DNA of 64,000 nt, from NCBI GenBank assembly GCA_050250815.1, contig JBFWNY010000018.1, positions 9,954 to 73,953 on the forward strand, written 5' to 3'. Within the stretch, counting starts at the first letter, position 1. The number at the start of each line of letters is the position of its first letter. The notes beneath the pieces were generated by a model. It was not told where the DNA came from. It searched no databases and was given only the letters and a program-made list of their open reading frames with translations. The stretch comes from JAEUMD01 sp050250815 (lineage in GTDB: Bacteria > Pseudomonadota > Alphaproteobacteria > Rhizobiales > Hyphomicrobiaceae). Made by a program: the position numbers and the translations under genes. Shown here piece after piece: positions 45,665 through 54,361 of the stretch.

Positions 45665-46951
45665 ATGCTCGCTGACAAGGACCGCATTTTCCGCAACCTC
45701 TACGGCCTCCACGACGCCGGGCTCGACGGTGCGCGGCGGCGTGGCGCCTGGGACGGCACGAAGTTCTTCGTCGACCAGGGTCATGACTGGATCATCAACG
45801 AGGTAAAGTCCTCCGGCCTGCGCGGTCGCGGCGGTGCCGGCTTTCCCACGGGGCTCAAGTGGTCGTTCATGCCCAAGAACGATCCGCGGCCGAGCTATCT
45901 GGTCGTCAACGCCGACGAGTCCGAACCGGGCTCCTGCAAGGACCGCGAGATCCTGCGCCACGATCCGCACCTGCTGATCGAGGGCATCCTGCTCGCCTCC
46001 TTCGCGATGCGCGCCCATTCCTGCTTCATCTACTTCCGCGGCGAGTACATTCGCGAGCGCGAACGCTTCCAGGCGGCCGTCGATGAGGCCTACGCGGCCA
46101 AGCTCATCGGCAAGGGCAACGTCCACGGCTGGGACCTCGACATCGTCGTCCACCACGGTGGCGGCGCCTACATCTGCGGCGAGGAAACGGCGCTCATAGA
46201 GAGCATCGAGGGCAAGAAGGGCCAACCGCGGCTGAAGCCGCCATTTCCGGCTGGCTGCGGCCTCTACGGCGCGCCCACGACAGTCAATAACGTCGAGAGC
46301 ATCGCCGTGGTGCCCGACATCCTGCGGCGCGGAGCCGGGTGGTTTTCGGCGCTCGGCAAGCCCAACAACACCGGCACCAAGCTGTTCCAGATCTCCGGCC
46401 ACGTGGAGAAGCCCTGCGTGGTCGAGGAAGAGATGGGCATTCCGCTCAAGGAGCTGCTGGAGAAGCACGCCGGTGGTGTGCGCGGCGGCTGGAAGAACCT
46501 GCTCGCCATCATCCCCGGCGGCTCGTCGGTGCCCTGCATCACGGCCGACGTCTGCGAGGAGATGACGATGGACTTCGACGCGCTGTCGAAGGCGAAGTCG
46601 GGCCTGGGCACGGCGGCGGTGATCGTGATGGACAAGTCCACCGATATCATCAAGGCGATCTCGCGCATTTCCTATTTCTACAAGCACGAGAGCTGCGGCC
46701 AGTGCACGCCTTGCCGCGAGGGTTGCGGCTGGATGTGGCGCGTGATGGAGCGCATGGTGAAGGGCGAGGCGAAGAAGAGCGAGATCGATCTTCTGTGGGA
46801 TGTGTCCAAGCAGGTCGAGGGTCATACGATCTGCGCGCTGGGCGACGCGGCGGCGTGGCCGGTGCAGGGTCTCATCCGCAACTTCCGCGGCGTCATGGAG
46901 GCGCGCATCGACGCCCATGACAAGGCGGGTGCCAAGGTGGCGGCAGAGTAG
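45665..46951 (+). CDS. nuoF: NADH-quinone oxidoreductase subunit F
   Basis: 51-kDa-type subunit that binds NADH and FMN and carries 4Fe-4S cluster N3. 428 residues. NADH/FMN motifs are GRGGAGFPTGLKW (about 55-67) and HGGGAYICGEETALIESIEG. The cluster ligands are in ESCGQCTPCREGC (Cys near 343, 346, 349) and CALGD (near 390). Start at 45665 is preceded by GGAG. Confidence 0.97.
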   Translation: MLADKDRIFRNLYGLHDAGLDGARRRGAWDGTKFFVDQGHDWIINEVKSSGLRGRGGAGFPTGLKWSFMPKNDPRPSYLVVNADESEPGSCKDREILRHDPHLLIEGILLASFAMRAHSCFIYFRGEYIRERERFQAAVDEAYAAKLIGKGNVHGWDLDIVVHHGGGAYICGEETALIESIEGKKGQPRLKPPFPAGCGLYGAPTTVNNVESIAVVPDILRRGAGWFSALGKPNNTGTKLFQISGHVEKPCVVEEEMGIPLKELLEKHAGGVRGGWKNLLAIIPGGSSVPCITADVCEEMTMDFDALSKAKSGLGTAAVIVMDKSTDIIKAISRISYFYKHESCGQCTPCREGCGWMWRVMERMVKGEAKKSEIDLLWDVSKQVEGHTICALGDAAAWPVQGLIRNFRGVMEARIDAHDKAGAKVAAE

Positions 46952-46980
46952 GCGATCTGAAGCGAGCGGAAGCGCAAGGC

Positions 46981-49098
46981 ATGCCCAAGAAGCTGATCAT
47001 CGACGGGGTTGAGATCGAGGTCGCCGACGGCACCACGCTGTTGCAGGCGTGCGAGCAGGCCGGCTCCGAGATCCCGCGCTTCTGTTACCACGAGCGGCTG
47101 TCGATCGCCGGCAACTGCCGCATGTGTCTGGTCGAGGTTGCCGGCGCGCCCAAGCCCGTCGCTTCCTGCGCACAGACCGTCAACGAGCTGCGCCCCAACC
47201 CCGACGGCTCGCCCAACGTCGTCTCCACCAAGAGTGCCGCGGTGAAGAAGGCGCGCGAAGGTGTGATGGAGTTCCTGCTCATCAACCATCCGCTCGACTG
47301 TCCGATTTGCGATCAGGGCGGCGAATGCGACCTGCAGGATCAGGCGATGGCCTACGGGATCGGCGGCTCGCGCTATCACGAGAACAAGCGGGCGGTTGAA
47401 GACAAGTACATCGGTCCGCTCATCAAGACGATGATGACGCGTTGCATCCACTGCACCCGCTGCGTTCGCTACATGACCGAGATCGCGGGCGTCGAGGAGC
47501 TCGGTCTCATCAGCCGCGGCGAAGATGCCGAGATCACAACCTACCTGGAGAAGGGCATCTTATCGGAGATGAGCGCCAACGCCGTCGACCTGTGCCCGGT
47601 CGGCGCGCTGACACACCGGCCGTGGGCGCACAACGCTCGGCCGTGGGAGCTCAAGAAGACCGAGTCGATCGACGTCATGGATGCGGTGGGCTGCAACATT
47701 CGTGTCGACAGCCGCGGCGCCGAGGTGATGCGCGTTCTGCCCCGCAACAACGATGCGGTCAACGAGGAGTGGATCTCCGACAAGACCCGGCACATCGTCG
47801 ACGGCCTCAAGACGCAGCGGCTCGATCAGCCCTACATCCGCAAGGACGGGCGGCTCGTTCCTGCATCCTGGGATGAGGCTCTGGGTCTCGTCGCCGAAAA
47901 GCTCAAGGCAACGGCGCCCGAGCGGGTCGGCGCCATCGCCGGCGATCTTGCAGGCGCCGAGGAAATGTTTGCGCTGAAGCAGCTGTTCGCGTCGATGGGC
48001 GTCAAGAACATCGATGGCCGTGGACCGCACGAGGCGCTCGATCCGCGCCACGGACGCGCCGGCTACCTTTTCAATTCCACCATCGAGGGCATCGACGAGG
48101 CGGACGCGATCCTGCTCGTTGGAACCAATCCGCGCCTGGAGGCGCCGGTGCTCAACTCGCGCATCCGGCGGCGTTGGCGGCAGGGCGGTCTGGCGATCGG
48201 TCTCGTCGGCGCCAATGCGGCGCTGACCTACGATGTCGCCTACATCGGGCAGGGTCCCGACAGTCTTGCGGACATCGCCGCGGGCAAGCATCCGTTCGCC
48301 AAGGTTCTGGACGAAGCCAAGCACCGGATGGTCATCGTCGGCGCTGGTGCCTTCGGCCGGCCGGATGGGCCCGCAGTGATGGCGCTGGCCGCGCGGATAG
48401 CCGCCGCCGCGCGTCAGAATGCGACCGACGGCGCGGCCGTCTTCAATGTTCTGCATAGCGCTGCCGCGCGCGTGGCGGCGCTCGATCTGGGCCTGGTGCC
48501 GGGCGAGGGCGGTCTTGCAACGGCGGAGATGATTGCGGCGGCAGGCGGGGGCATGCTCGACGTGCTCTATCTGCTGGGTGCCGACGAGATCGACACCGGC
48601 GCATTGGGCAATGCCTTCGTCATCTACCAGGGCACGCACGGCGATCGCGGCGCGCATCGCGCCGACGTCATCCTGCCCGGCGCGGCCTACACCGAGAAGA
48701 GCGCCATCTACGTCAACACGGAAGGGCGAGCGCAGATGACCATGCGCGCCGTGTTCCCGCCGGGCGAGGCAAAGGAAGACTGGACGATACTGCGGGCGCT
48801 GTCAGCGCGTGTCGGCAAGACGCTGGGCTTCGACTCGCTCACGCAGCTGCGTGCGCAGATGCTCAAGGCGACGCCCTGTCTCGGACGCCTCGACTACGTG
48901 TCCGCTCCAGACAACGTCGGCGCCACCATGGGTGCGCTGGCGGCAGGCTCGGATATGGCCGAGAACAAGGCGTTCCAGTCCGTCGTCGAGGACTTCTATC
49001 TCACCAATCCGATCGCGCGCGCGTCTGCCGTGATGGCGGAGTTGAGCGCGCTGCGTGCCGCAGCCATGCGGCCGAGCGGCCGCGACGCTGCGGAATGA
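46981..49098 (+). CDS. nuoG: NADH-quinone oxidoreductase subunit G
   Basis: 75-kDa-type subunit, electron relay of the peripheral arm. 705 residues. N-terminal 2Fe-2S site (CYHERLSIAGNCRMC plus C in SCAQTVNE), a His-ligated 4Fe-4S region (HPLDCPICDQGGECDLQD), a second 4Fe-4S site (CIHCTRC ... NAVDLCPVGALT), then the molybdopterin-oxidoreductase-like domain without cofactor. The extra N7 cluster motif of some species is not seen. Confidence 0.97.
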   Translation: MPKKLIIDGVEIEVADGTTLLQACEQAGSEIPRFCYHERLSIAGNCRMCLVEVAGAPKPVASCAQTVNELRPNPDGSPNVVSTKSAAVKKAREGVMEFLLINHPLDCPICDQGGECDLQDQAMAYGIGGSRYHENKRAVEDKYIGPLIKTMMTRCIHCTRCVRYMTEIAGVEELGLISRGEDAEITTYLEKGILSEMSANAVDLCPVGALTHRPWAHNARPWELKKTESIDVMDAVGCNIRVDSRGAEVMRVLPRNNDAVNEEWISDKTRHIVDGLKTQRLDQPYIRKDGRLVPASWDEALGLVAEKLKATAPERVGAIAGDLAGAEEMFALKQLFASMGVKNIDGRGPHEALDPRHGRAGYLFNSTIEGIDEADAILLVGTNPRLEAPVLNSRIRRRWRQGGLAIGLVGANAALTYDVAYIGQGPDSLADIAAGKHPFAKVLDEAKHRMVIVGAGAFGRPDGPAVMALAARIAAAARQNATDGAAVFNVLHSAAARVAALDLGLVPGEGGLATAEMIAAAGGGMLDVLYLLGADEIDTGALGNAFVIYQGTHGDRGAHRADVILPGAAYTEKSAIYVNTEGRAQMTMRAVFPPGEAKEDWTILRALSARVGKTLGFDSLTQLRAQMLKATPCLGRLDYVSAPDNVGATMGALAAGSDMAENKAFQSVVEDFYLTNPIARASAVMAELSALRAAAMRPSGRDAAE

Positions 49099-49114
49099 AC
49101 GGGGACGGGGCGCG

Positions 49115-50209
49115 ATGCTGAAATCGGTGATCGACTGGCTCAACGCCACGCTGCCGCTGCCGGGCTGGCTCGACGGCTTGTGGTGGGTGCTTGCCTACGT
49201 GGTTGCGAGCCTCGTCGTGCTTGTAGCCCTGCTCGTCATCATCGCGTTCCTGCTGCTCATGGACCGCAAGGTGTGGGCAGCCGTGCAGATGCGCCGGGGC
49301 CCCAACGTCGTTGGCCCGTTCGGCCTGCTGCAGTCGTTTGCCGACCTGCTGAAGTTTGTGTTCAAGGAGCCGCTGATCCCTGCGGGCGCCGACAAGGCCG
49401 TATTCCTGCTTGCCCCGCTGGCGAGCGCGACATTCGCGCTGGCGGCATGGGCGGTGATCCCGCTTGACCAGAACAGCTGGGGCACGTGGGTTGTCTCAAA
49501 CCTCAACGTCGGCGTGCTCTACATGCTCGCGATCTCCTCGCTGGGCGTCTACGGCATCATCATGGGCGGCTGGGCGTCCAACTCCAAGTATCCGTTCATG
49601 GGCAGCCTTCGCTCCGCCGCGCAGATGGTGTCCTACGAGGTCTCGATCGGCCTCGTGATCATCACCGTGCTGCTGCTGGTGGGCTCGCTTAATCTGACCG
49701 ACATCGTCAACGCCCAGAAGACGGGGCTCGGAACAAGGATCGGCCTGCCGGGCTCGGCGCTCGACTGGCACTGGCTCGTCCTGTTCCCGATGTTCGTCGT
49801 CTTCTTCATCTCGGCGCTCGCCGAAACGAACAGGCCGCCGTTCGATCTGCCGGAAGCTGAATCGGAACTCGTCGCCGGCTTCATGGTCGAATACTCGTCG
49901 ACGCCCTACCTGCTCTACATGCTGGGCGAGTACGTCGCCATCGTCACCATGTGCGCGATGACGACGATCCTATTCCTGGGCGGCTGGCTGCCGCCGGTCG
50001 ACGTCGCGCCGCTCAACTGGGTGCCGGGCATCTTCTGGTTCATCGCCAAAGGCGTGTTCGTCTTCTTCATGTTCGCGATGGTGAAGGCGATGGTGCCCCG
50101 CTACCGCTACGACCAGCTGATGCGCCTGGGCTGGAAGGTGTTCCTGCCGCTGTCGCTACTGATGGTCGTCGCGGTTGCCGCCATCCTGCACTTCGGGAGG
50201 CTGGCATGA
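49115..50209 (+). CDS. nuoH: NADH-quinone oxidoreductase subunit H
   Basis: Membrane subunit linking the quinone site to the proton pumps. 364 residues with eight helices; signature motifs MDRKVWAAVQMRRGPNVVGP, LKFVFKEPLIPAGADK and ALAETNRPPFDLPEAESELV. Start at 49115 after the nuoG stop; the frame is open further up inside nuoG. Its stop overlaps the ATG of the next small gene (ATGA). Confidence 0.97.
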   Translation: MLKSVIDWLNATLPLPGWLDGLWWVLAYVVASLVVLVALLVIIAFLLLMDRKVWAAVQMRRGPNVVGPFGLLQSFADLLKFVFKEPLIPAGADKAVFLLAPLASATFALAAWAVIPLDQNSWGTWVVSNLNVGVLYMLAISSLGVYGIIMGGWASNSKYPFMGSLRSAAQMVSYEVSIGLVIITVLLLVGSLNLTDIVNAQKTGLGTRIGLPGSALDWHWLVLFPMFVVFFISALAETNRPPFDLPEAESELVAGFMVEYSSTPYLLYMLGEYVAIVTMCAMTTILFLGGWLPPVDVAPLNWVPGIFWFIAKGVFVFFMFAMVKAMVPRYRYDQLMRLGWKVFLPLSLLMVVAVAAILHFGRLA

Positions 50210-50418
50210 GCCCTGAGATGACAGGCGCACTGGCCGGCGCGGCCTTCGGCCTCGTCAATTTCGCGATCCTGCGGATGGTGGCCTCGCGCGCCGAGAACGA
50301 CAAGAGCAACCCGAAGGCGAAGCAGGCGGGAGGGATCCTGCGGATGGTGGCCCTTGCCGACCTGATCGTATTTCCGGTGCTCGGATACTTCCTCGGCCCG
50401 ATCGTGCTGGCGCCCTGA
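50206..50418 (+). CDS. 70-residue membrane protein between nuoH and nuoI
   Basis: MSPEMTGALAGAAFGLVNFA begins a 70-residue protein with two hydrophobic segments and a polar, Lys/Asn-rich loop (ENDKSNPKAKQ). The ATGA overlap with nuoH and a 12-base gap to nuoI show it is translated with complex I. No family recognised. Confidence 0.7.
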   Translation: MSPEMTGALAGAAFGLVNFAILRMVASRAENDKSNPKAKQAGGILRMVALADLIVFPVLGYFLGPIVLAP

Positions 50419-50430
50419 GAGGACTAGGAC

Positions 50431-50919
50431 ATGAGCGTTGCAAGCGGACTGAAATCGCTGCTGCTGTCGGAGTTCGTCTCGGCGTTCTTCCTGACGATGC
50501 GTTACTTCTTCGCGCCCAAGGCGACGTTGAACTATCCCTTCGAGAAGGGGCCGCTCTCGCCGCGTTTCCGAGGCGAGCACGCGCTGCGCCGGTATCCCAA
50601 TGGCGAGGAGCGCTGCATCGCCTGCAAGCTGTGCGAGGCGATCTGTCCGGCACAGGCGATCACAATCGAAGCGGGGCCGCGCCGCAACGACGGCACGCGG
50701 CGCACGACGCGCTACGACATCGATATGACCAAGTGCATCTACTGCGGGCTGTGCCAGGAGGCGTGCCCCGTGGATGCGATCGTCGAGGGGCCGAATTTCG
50801 AGTTCGCCACCGAGACGCGCGAGGAGTTGTTCTACGACAAGAAGCGGCTACTCGAGAACGGCGACCGGTGGGAGCGCGAAATCGCGCAGAACATGGCGCT
50901 CGACGCGAAGTACAGGTGA
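50431..50919 (+). CDS. nuoI: NADH-quinone oxidoreductase subunit I
   Basis: Two-cluster ferredoxin-like subunit (N6a, N6b). 162 residues, with Cys62-65-68-72 (CIACKLCEAICP) and Cys102-105-108-112 (CIYCGLCQEACP). GAGAGGA upstream. Confidence 0.98.
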   Translation: MSVASGLKSLLLSEFVSAFFLTMRYFFAPKATLNYPFEKGPLSPRFRGEHALRRYPNGEERCIACKLCEAICPAQAITIEAGPRRNDGTRRTTRYDIDMTKCIYCGLCQEACPVDAIVEGPNFEFATETREELFYDKKRLLENGDRWEREIAQNMALDAKYR

Positions 50920-50929
50920 GGGGTTCGAG

Positions 50930-51562
50930 ATGGCGGCCGTCTTCTTCTACATCTTCGCGGTGCTCGCGGTAATCTCGGGCCTCATGGTCATCACGGCGCG
51001 CAATCCCGTGCACGCGGTGCTGTTCCTGATCCTGACCTTCTTCAATGCCGCGGGCCTCTTCGTGCTGCTGGGGGCGGAGTTCCTGGCGATGCTGCTCGTC
51101 ATCGTCTACGTCGGCGCGGTGGCGGTGCTGTTCCTGTTCGTCGTCATGATGCTCGATGTCGATTTCGCGGAGTTGCGCGCTGGCTTTATCAAGAACGCAC
51201 CCATCGGGATACTGGTGGGCGGTGTCGTGCTCGCAGAACTTGTCGCGCTGTTTGCCGTCTATGGCTTCGACCTGGGCGTGGGCAAGACACTGGCGGCGGC
51301 TGCGCCCGCGCCGGGCTCCGATGTCACCAATACCGAGGCGCTGGGCCGGCTCCTCTACACCAAGTACGTCTACTTCTTCCAGGCTGCGGGTCTCGTGCTG
51401 CTGGTCGCGATGATCGGCGCGATCGTGCTGACGCTGCGCCATAAGGAAGGCGTGCGGCGTCAGTCGATCTCGTCGCAGGTCAACCGCACGCCGGCCATGT
51501 CGCTGGAAGTCGTCAAGGTCGCATCCGGTCAGGCCATCGTTCCTTCAAGCGAGGGCGGCTGA
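50930..51562 (+). CDS. nuoJ: NADH-quinone oxidoreductase subunit J
   Basis: Membrane subunit with five helices, 210 residues, signature GAEFLAMLLVIVYVGAVAVL and LFLFVVMMLDVD. Its stop overlaps the next gene start (TGATG). Confidence 0.96.
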   Translation: MAAVFFYIFAVLAVISGLMVITARNPVHAVLFLILTFFNAAGLFVLLGAEFLAMLLVIVYVGAVAVLFLFVVMMLDVDFAELRAGFIKNAPIGILVGGVVLAELVALFAVYGFDLGVGKTLAAAAPAPGSDVTNTEALGRLLYTKYVYFFQAAGLVLLVAMIGAIVLTLRHKEGVRRQSISSQVNRTPAMSLEVVKVASGQAIVPSSEGG

Positions 51563-51795
51563 TGCGCGCTGCGGGCAACGACAGCGAGCGGCCGACGGAA
51601 ATTCCGGAGCGGCTGTTTCGCCAGGGTGAGGATTGGGCGTGGCTCAAGGCCAAGCGCCGCGAGGAGCGGCGCCGTCGCATCAAGGCCGCGCTGCACGAGG
51701 TTTTTGCGCGCCGCCGATGGGTGGCGGCGGTCGCTGTGGCCGCGCCGGTGCTGCTGCTGGCGCTCGGCTGGCTGATCGGCGGCCAGAAGTGGTGA
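51562..51795 (+). CDS. 77-residue membrane-anchored protein between nuoJ and nuoK
   Basis: A basic protein: a polar N-terminal half with an Arg/Lys-rich helix (WLKAKRREERRRRIKAALHE), then one C-terminal membrane helix (WVAAVAVAAPVLLLALGWLI). The start shares bases with the nuoJ stop (TGATG), and nuoK begins 7 bases after its stop. No family recognised; placement suggests a complex I-associated factor. Confidence 0.7.
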   Translation: MRAAGNDSERPTEIPERLFRQGEDWAWLKAKRREERRRRIKAALHEVFARRRWVAAVAVAAPVLLLALGWLIGGQKW

Positions 51796-51802
51796 GGATG
51801 GT

Positions 51803-52111
51803 ATGACGATCGGTCTGGCACATTACCTGACGGTGGCGGCGTGCCTGTTCACGCTGGGCATCTTCGGCATCTTCCTCAACCGCAAGAACGTTATCGTGAT
51901 CCTGATGTCGGTGGAGCTGATGCTGCTGGCGGTGAACATCAACCTGGTCGCGTTCTCGCATTTCCTCGGCGATCTGGTCGGGCAGGTGTTCGCGCTGCTG
52001 GTGCTGACGGTCGTTGCCGCGGAGGCCGCGATCGGTCTTGCGATCATCGTCGTCTACTACCGCAACCGCGGTTCGATCGCGGTCGAAGACGTCAACATGA
52101 TGAAGGGCTAG
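51803..52111 (+). CDS. nuoK: NADH-quinone oxidoreductase subunit K
   Basis: Small membrane subunit, 102 residues, three helices. Conserved glutamates of the proton path are visible in MSVELMLLAVN and VVAAEAAIGLAI. AGGA upstream. Confidence 0.97.
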   Translation: MTIGLAHYLTVAACLFTLGIFGIFLNRKNVIVILMSVELMLLAVNINLVAFSHFLGDLVGQVFALLVLTVVAAEAAIGLAIIVVYYRNRGSIAVEDVNMMKG

Positions 52112-52252
52112 GGACCCAGGCTCTCGGAAAGAGGGCGGTGTTCTGGTTCACGTGATCGGGTTCTCGGGGAAAGGAGAACGGGGCAAAGGCGCAGGCGATA
52201 GAGGGGATGCCCAATGGGTCCCCGTTACCCGGCACCGGAAACCTCTCGCACC

Positions 52253-54361
52253 ATGATCTACAACGCCATCGTCTTCCTGCCGCTCGTAGGCGCCCTGATC
52301 GCAGGCCTGTTCGGCCGCGCCATCGGCGACCGGCCGTCCGAGATCGTCACCACGGCGCTGTTGATCGTGGCGTGCGGACTGTCATGGATCGTCTTCGTGC
52401 AGGTCGGCTTCAATGGCGAGACCGCGCGCGTGCCGATCATGCGCTGGATCACGTCAGGTGATCTCGACGTGTCGTGGTCGCTGCGCATCGACACGCTCAC
52501 CGCCGTCATGCTGGTCGTCGTGACGACGGTCTCCTCGCTCGTGCATCTCTATTCCATCGGCTATATGCACGAGGACGACAGCAGGCCGCGCTTCTTTGCC
52601 TATCTGTCGCTGTTTACCTTCGCTATGCTGATGCTGGTGACGGCCGACAATCTGCTGCAGATGTTCTTCGGCTGGGAGGGCGTCGGCCTCGCCTCCTACC
52701 TTCTGATCGGCTTCTGGTATCACAAGCCCTCCGCGAACGCGGCAGCGATCAAGGCGTTCATCGTCAATCGCGTCGGCGACTTCGGCTTCGCGCTCGGCAT
52801 CTTCGGTGTCTTCTTCTTCTTCGGAACGATCAACCTCGATGCCATCTTTGCCGCGGCCCCCGGCGCCAAGGGCGCCACCATGCCGTTCCTGGGCTACCAG
52901 GTCGACGTGATGACGACCCTGTGCCTGCTGCTGTTCATGGGCGCGATGGGTAAGTCGGCGCAGCTCTTCCTGCACACCTGGCTGCCGGATGCGATGGAGG
53001 GCCCGACACCGGTCTCCGCCCTTATCCACGCGGCGACAATGGTGACTGCCGGCGTGTTCATGGTGGCGCGTCTGTCGCCGCTGTTCGAGTTGGCGCCGGC
53101 CGCACTTCAGGTGGTCACCCTGGTGGGAGCGGCAACCGCCTTCTTCGCGGCGACCGTCGGCCTCGTGCAGAACGACATCAAGCGCGTCGTTGCCTACTCC
53201 ACGTGCTCGCAGCTCGGCTACATGTTCACCGCGCTCGGCGTCGGCGCCTACGGAGCCGGCATCTTCCACCTGTTCACGCACGCATTCTTCAAGGCGCTGC
53301 TGTTCCTTGGGGCCGGCTCGGTCATCCACGCCATGCATCACGAGCAGGACATGCGCAACATGGGTGGTCTCGCGCCCAAGATCCGCTTCACCTGGATCAT
53401 GATGCTGATCGGAACGCTGGCGCTGACGGGCGTCGGTATTCCGCATCTGGCCGGCTTCGCGGGCTTTCACTCCAAGGATGCGATCGTCGAGACGGTCTAT
53501 GCCGCGCACCTGCCGTACGACTATGCCTTCTGGCTGCTGGTGATCGCTGCGCTGATGACCTCGTTCTACTCGTGGCGCCTCATATTCCTGACGTTCCATG
53601 GCAAGACGCGCGCAGAGCCCGACGTGTTCAAGCACGCGCACGAGAGTCCGCCGGTGATGCTGGTGCCGCTCGCGGTGCTGGCGGTGGGCGCGGTGGTCGC
53701 TGGCTTTGTGTTCCAGCCCTACTTCATTGGCAAGAATTTCGACGCCTTCTGGGGCAACTCACTGGCCCATGCCTCGGCCAACCAGTCCGCTGCCGCAACG
53801 GTGCAGGCGGTCGGCGATATCGCGCAGGCACTGGGTGGCACGCCAACGCACGTGCCGTCAGCTACGCCAGCGGCCGAGGGGCATGCACCGCCCGCCGCTG
53901 GCCCAGCGGCTCACGGTGAGCCGGCCGCGCATGCGCCGTCAGCCAAGCACGGTGGCGCGCATCATCCGCCCGAGTGGGTGGCCTGGTCTCCCACGATCGC
54001 CATGGTGTCGGGCTTCGGTCTTGCCTACCTCTTCTATATCGTCGCGCCCTGGCTGCCTTCGGCAACGGCGAGCGCGTTCCGTCCGCTCTATCTGTTCCTG
54101 CTCAACAAGTGGTACTTCGACGAGCTTTACGACTGGCTGTTCGTGCGGCCGGTCCGCTGGCTCGGCCGGGCGCTGTGGAAGGGCGGTGATGGGGCGGTCA
54201 TCGACGGCACGATCGATGGCACCGCGAGCACGGTCGCCTGGGTGACGAGCAAGGCCGTCAAGCTGCAGACGGGCTATGTCTATCACTACGCGTTCGCCAT
54301 GCTGATCGGCGTGGCCCTCATCATGAGCTGGCTCATGTTCGCAGGCGGGCTGCAGAAATGA
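52253..54361 (+). CDS. nuoL: NADH-quinone oxidoreductase subunit L
   Basis: Antiporter-like proton-pumping subunit, 702 residues, with the long lateral helix at the C-terminus. Signature GWEGVGLASYLLIGFWYHKP (Glu of the proton path), TWLPDAMEGPTPVSALIHAA and a Lys/His-rich middle. A His/Ala/Pro-rich insert (about 545-575) precedes the last helices. ATG at 52253 is chosen; the ribosome site is weak. 141-base gap after nuoK. Confidence 0.96.
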   Translation: MIYNAIVFLPLVGALIAGLFGRAIGDRPSEIVTTALLIVACGLSWIVFVQVGFNGETARVPIMRWITSGDLDVSWSLRIDTLTAVMLVVVTTVSSLVHLYSIGYMHEDDSRPRFFAYLSLFTFAMLMLVTADNLLQMFFGWEGVGLASYLLIGFWYHKPSANAAAIKAFIVNRVGDFGFALGIFGVFFFFGTINLDAIFAAAPGAKGATMPFLGYQVDVMTTLCLLLFMGAMGKSAQLFLHTWLPDAMEGPTPVSALIHAATMVTAGVFMVARLSPLFELAPAALQVVTLVGAATAFFAATVGLVQNDIKRVVAYSTCSQLGYMFTALGVGAYGAGIFHLFTHAFFKALLFLGAGSVIHAMHHEQDMRNMGGLAPKIRFTWIMMLIGTLALTGVGIPHLAGFAGFHSKDAIVETVYAAHLPYDYAFWLLVIAALMTSFYSWRLIFLTFHGKTRAEPDVFKHAHESPPVMLVPLAVLAVGAVVAGFVFQPYFIGKNFDAFWGNSLAHASANQSAAATVQAVGDIAQALGGTPTHVPSATPAAEGHAPPAAGPAAHGEPAAHAPSAKHGGAHHPPEWVAWSPTIAMVSGFGLAYLFYIVAPWLPSATASAFRPLYLFLLNKWYFDELYDWLFVRPVRWLGRALWKGGDGAVIDGTIDGTASTVAWVTSKAVKLQTGYVYHYAFAMLIGVALIMSWLMFAGGLQK

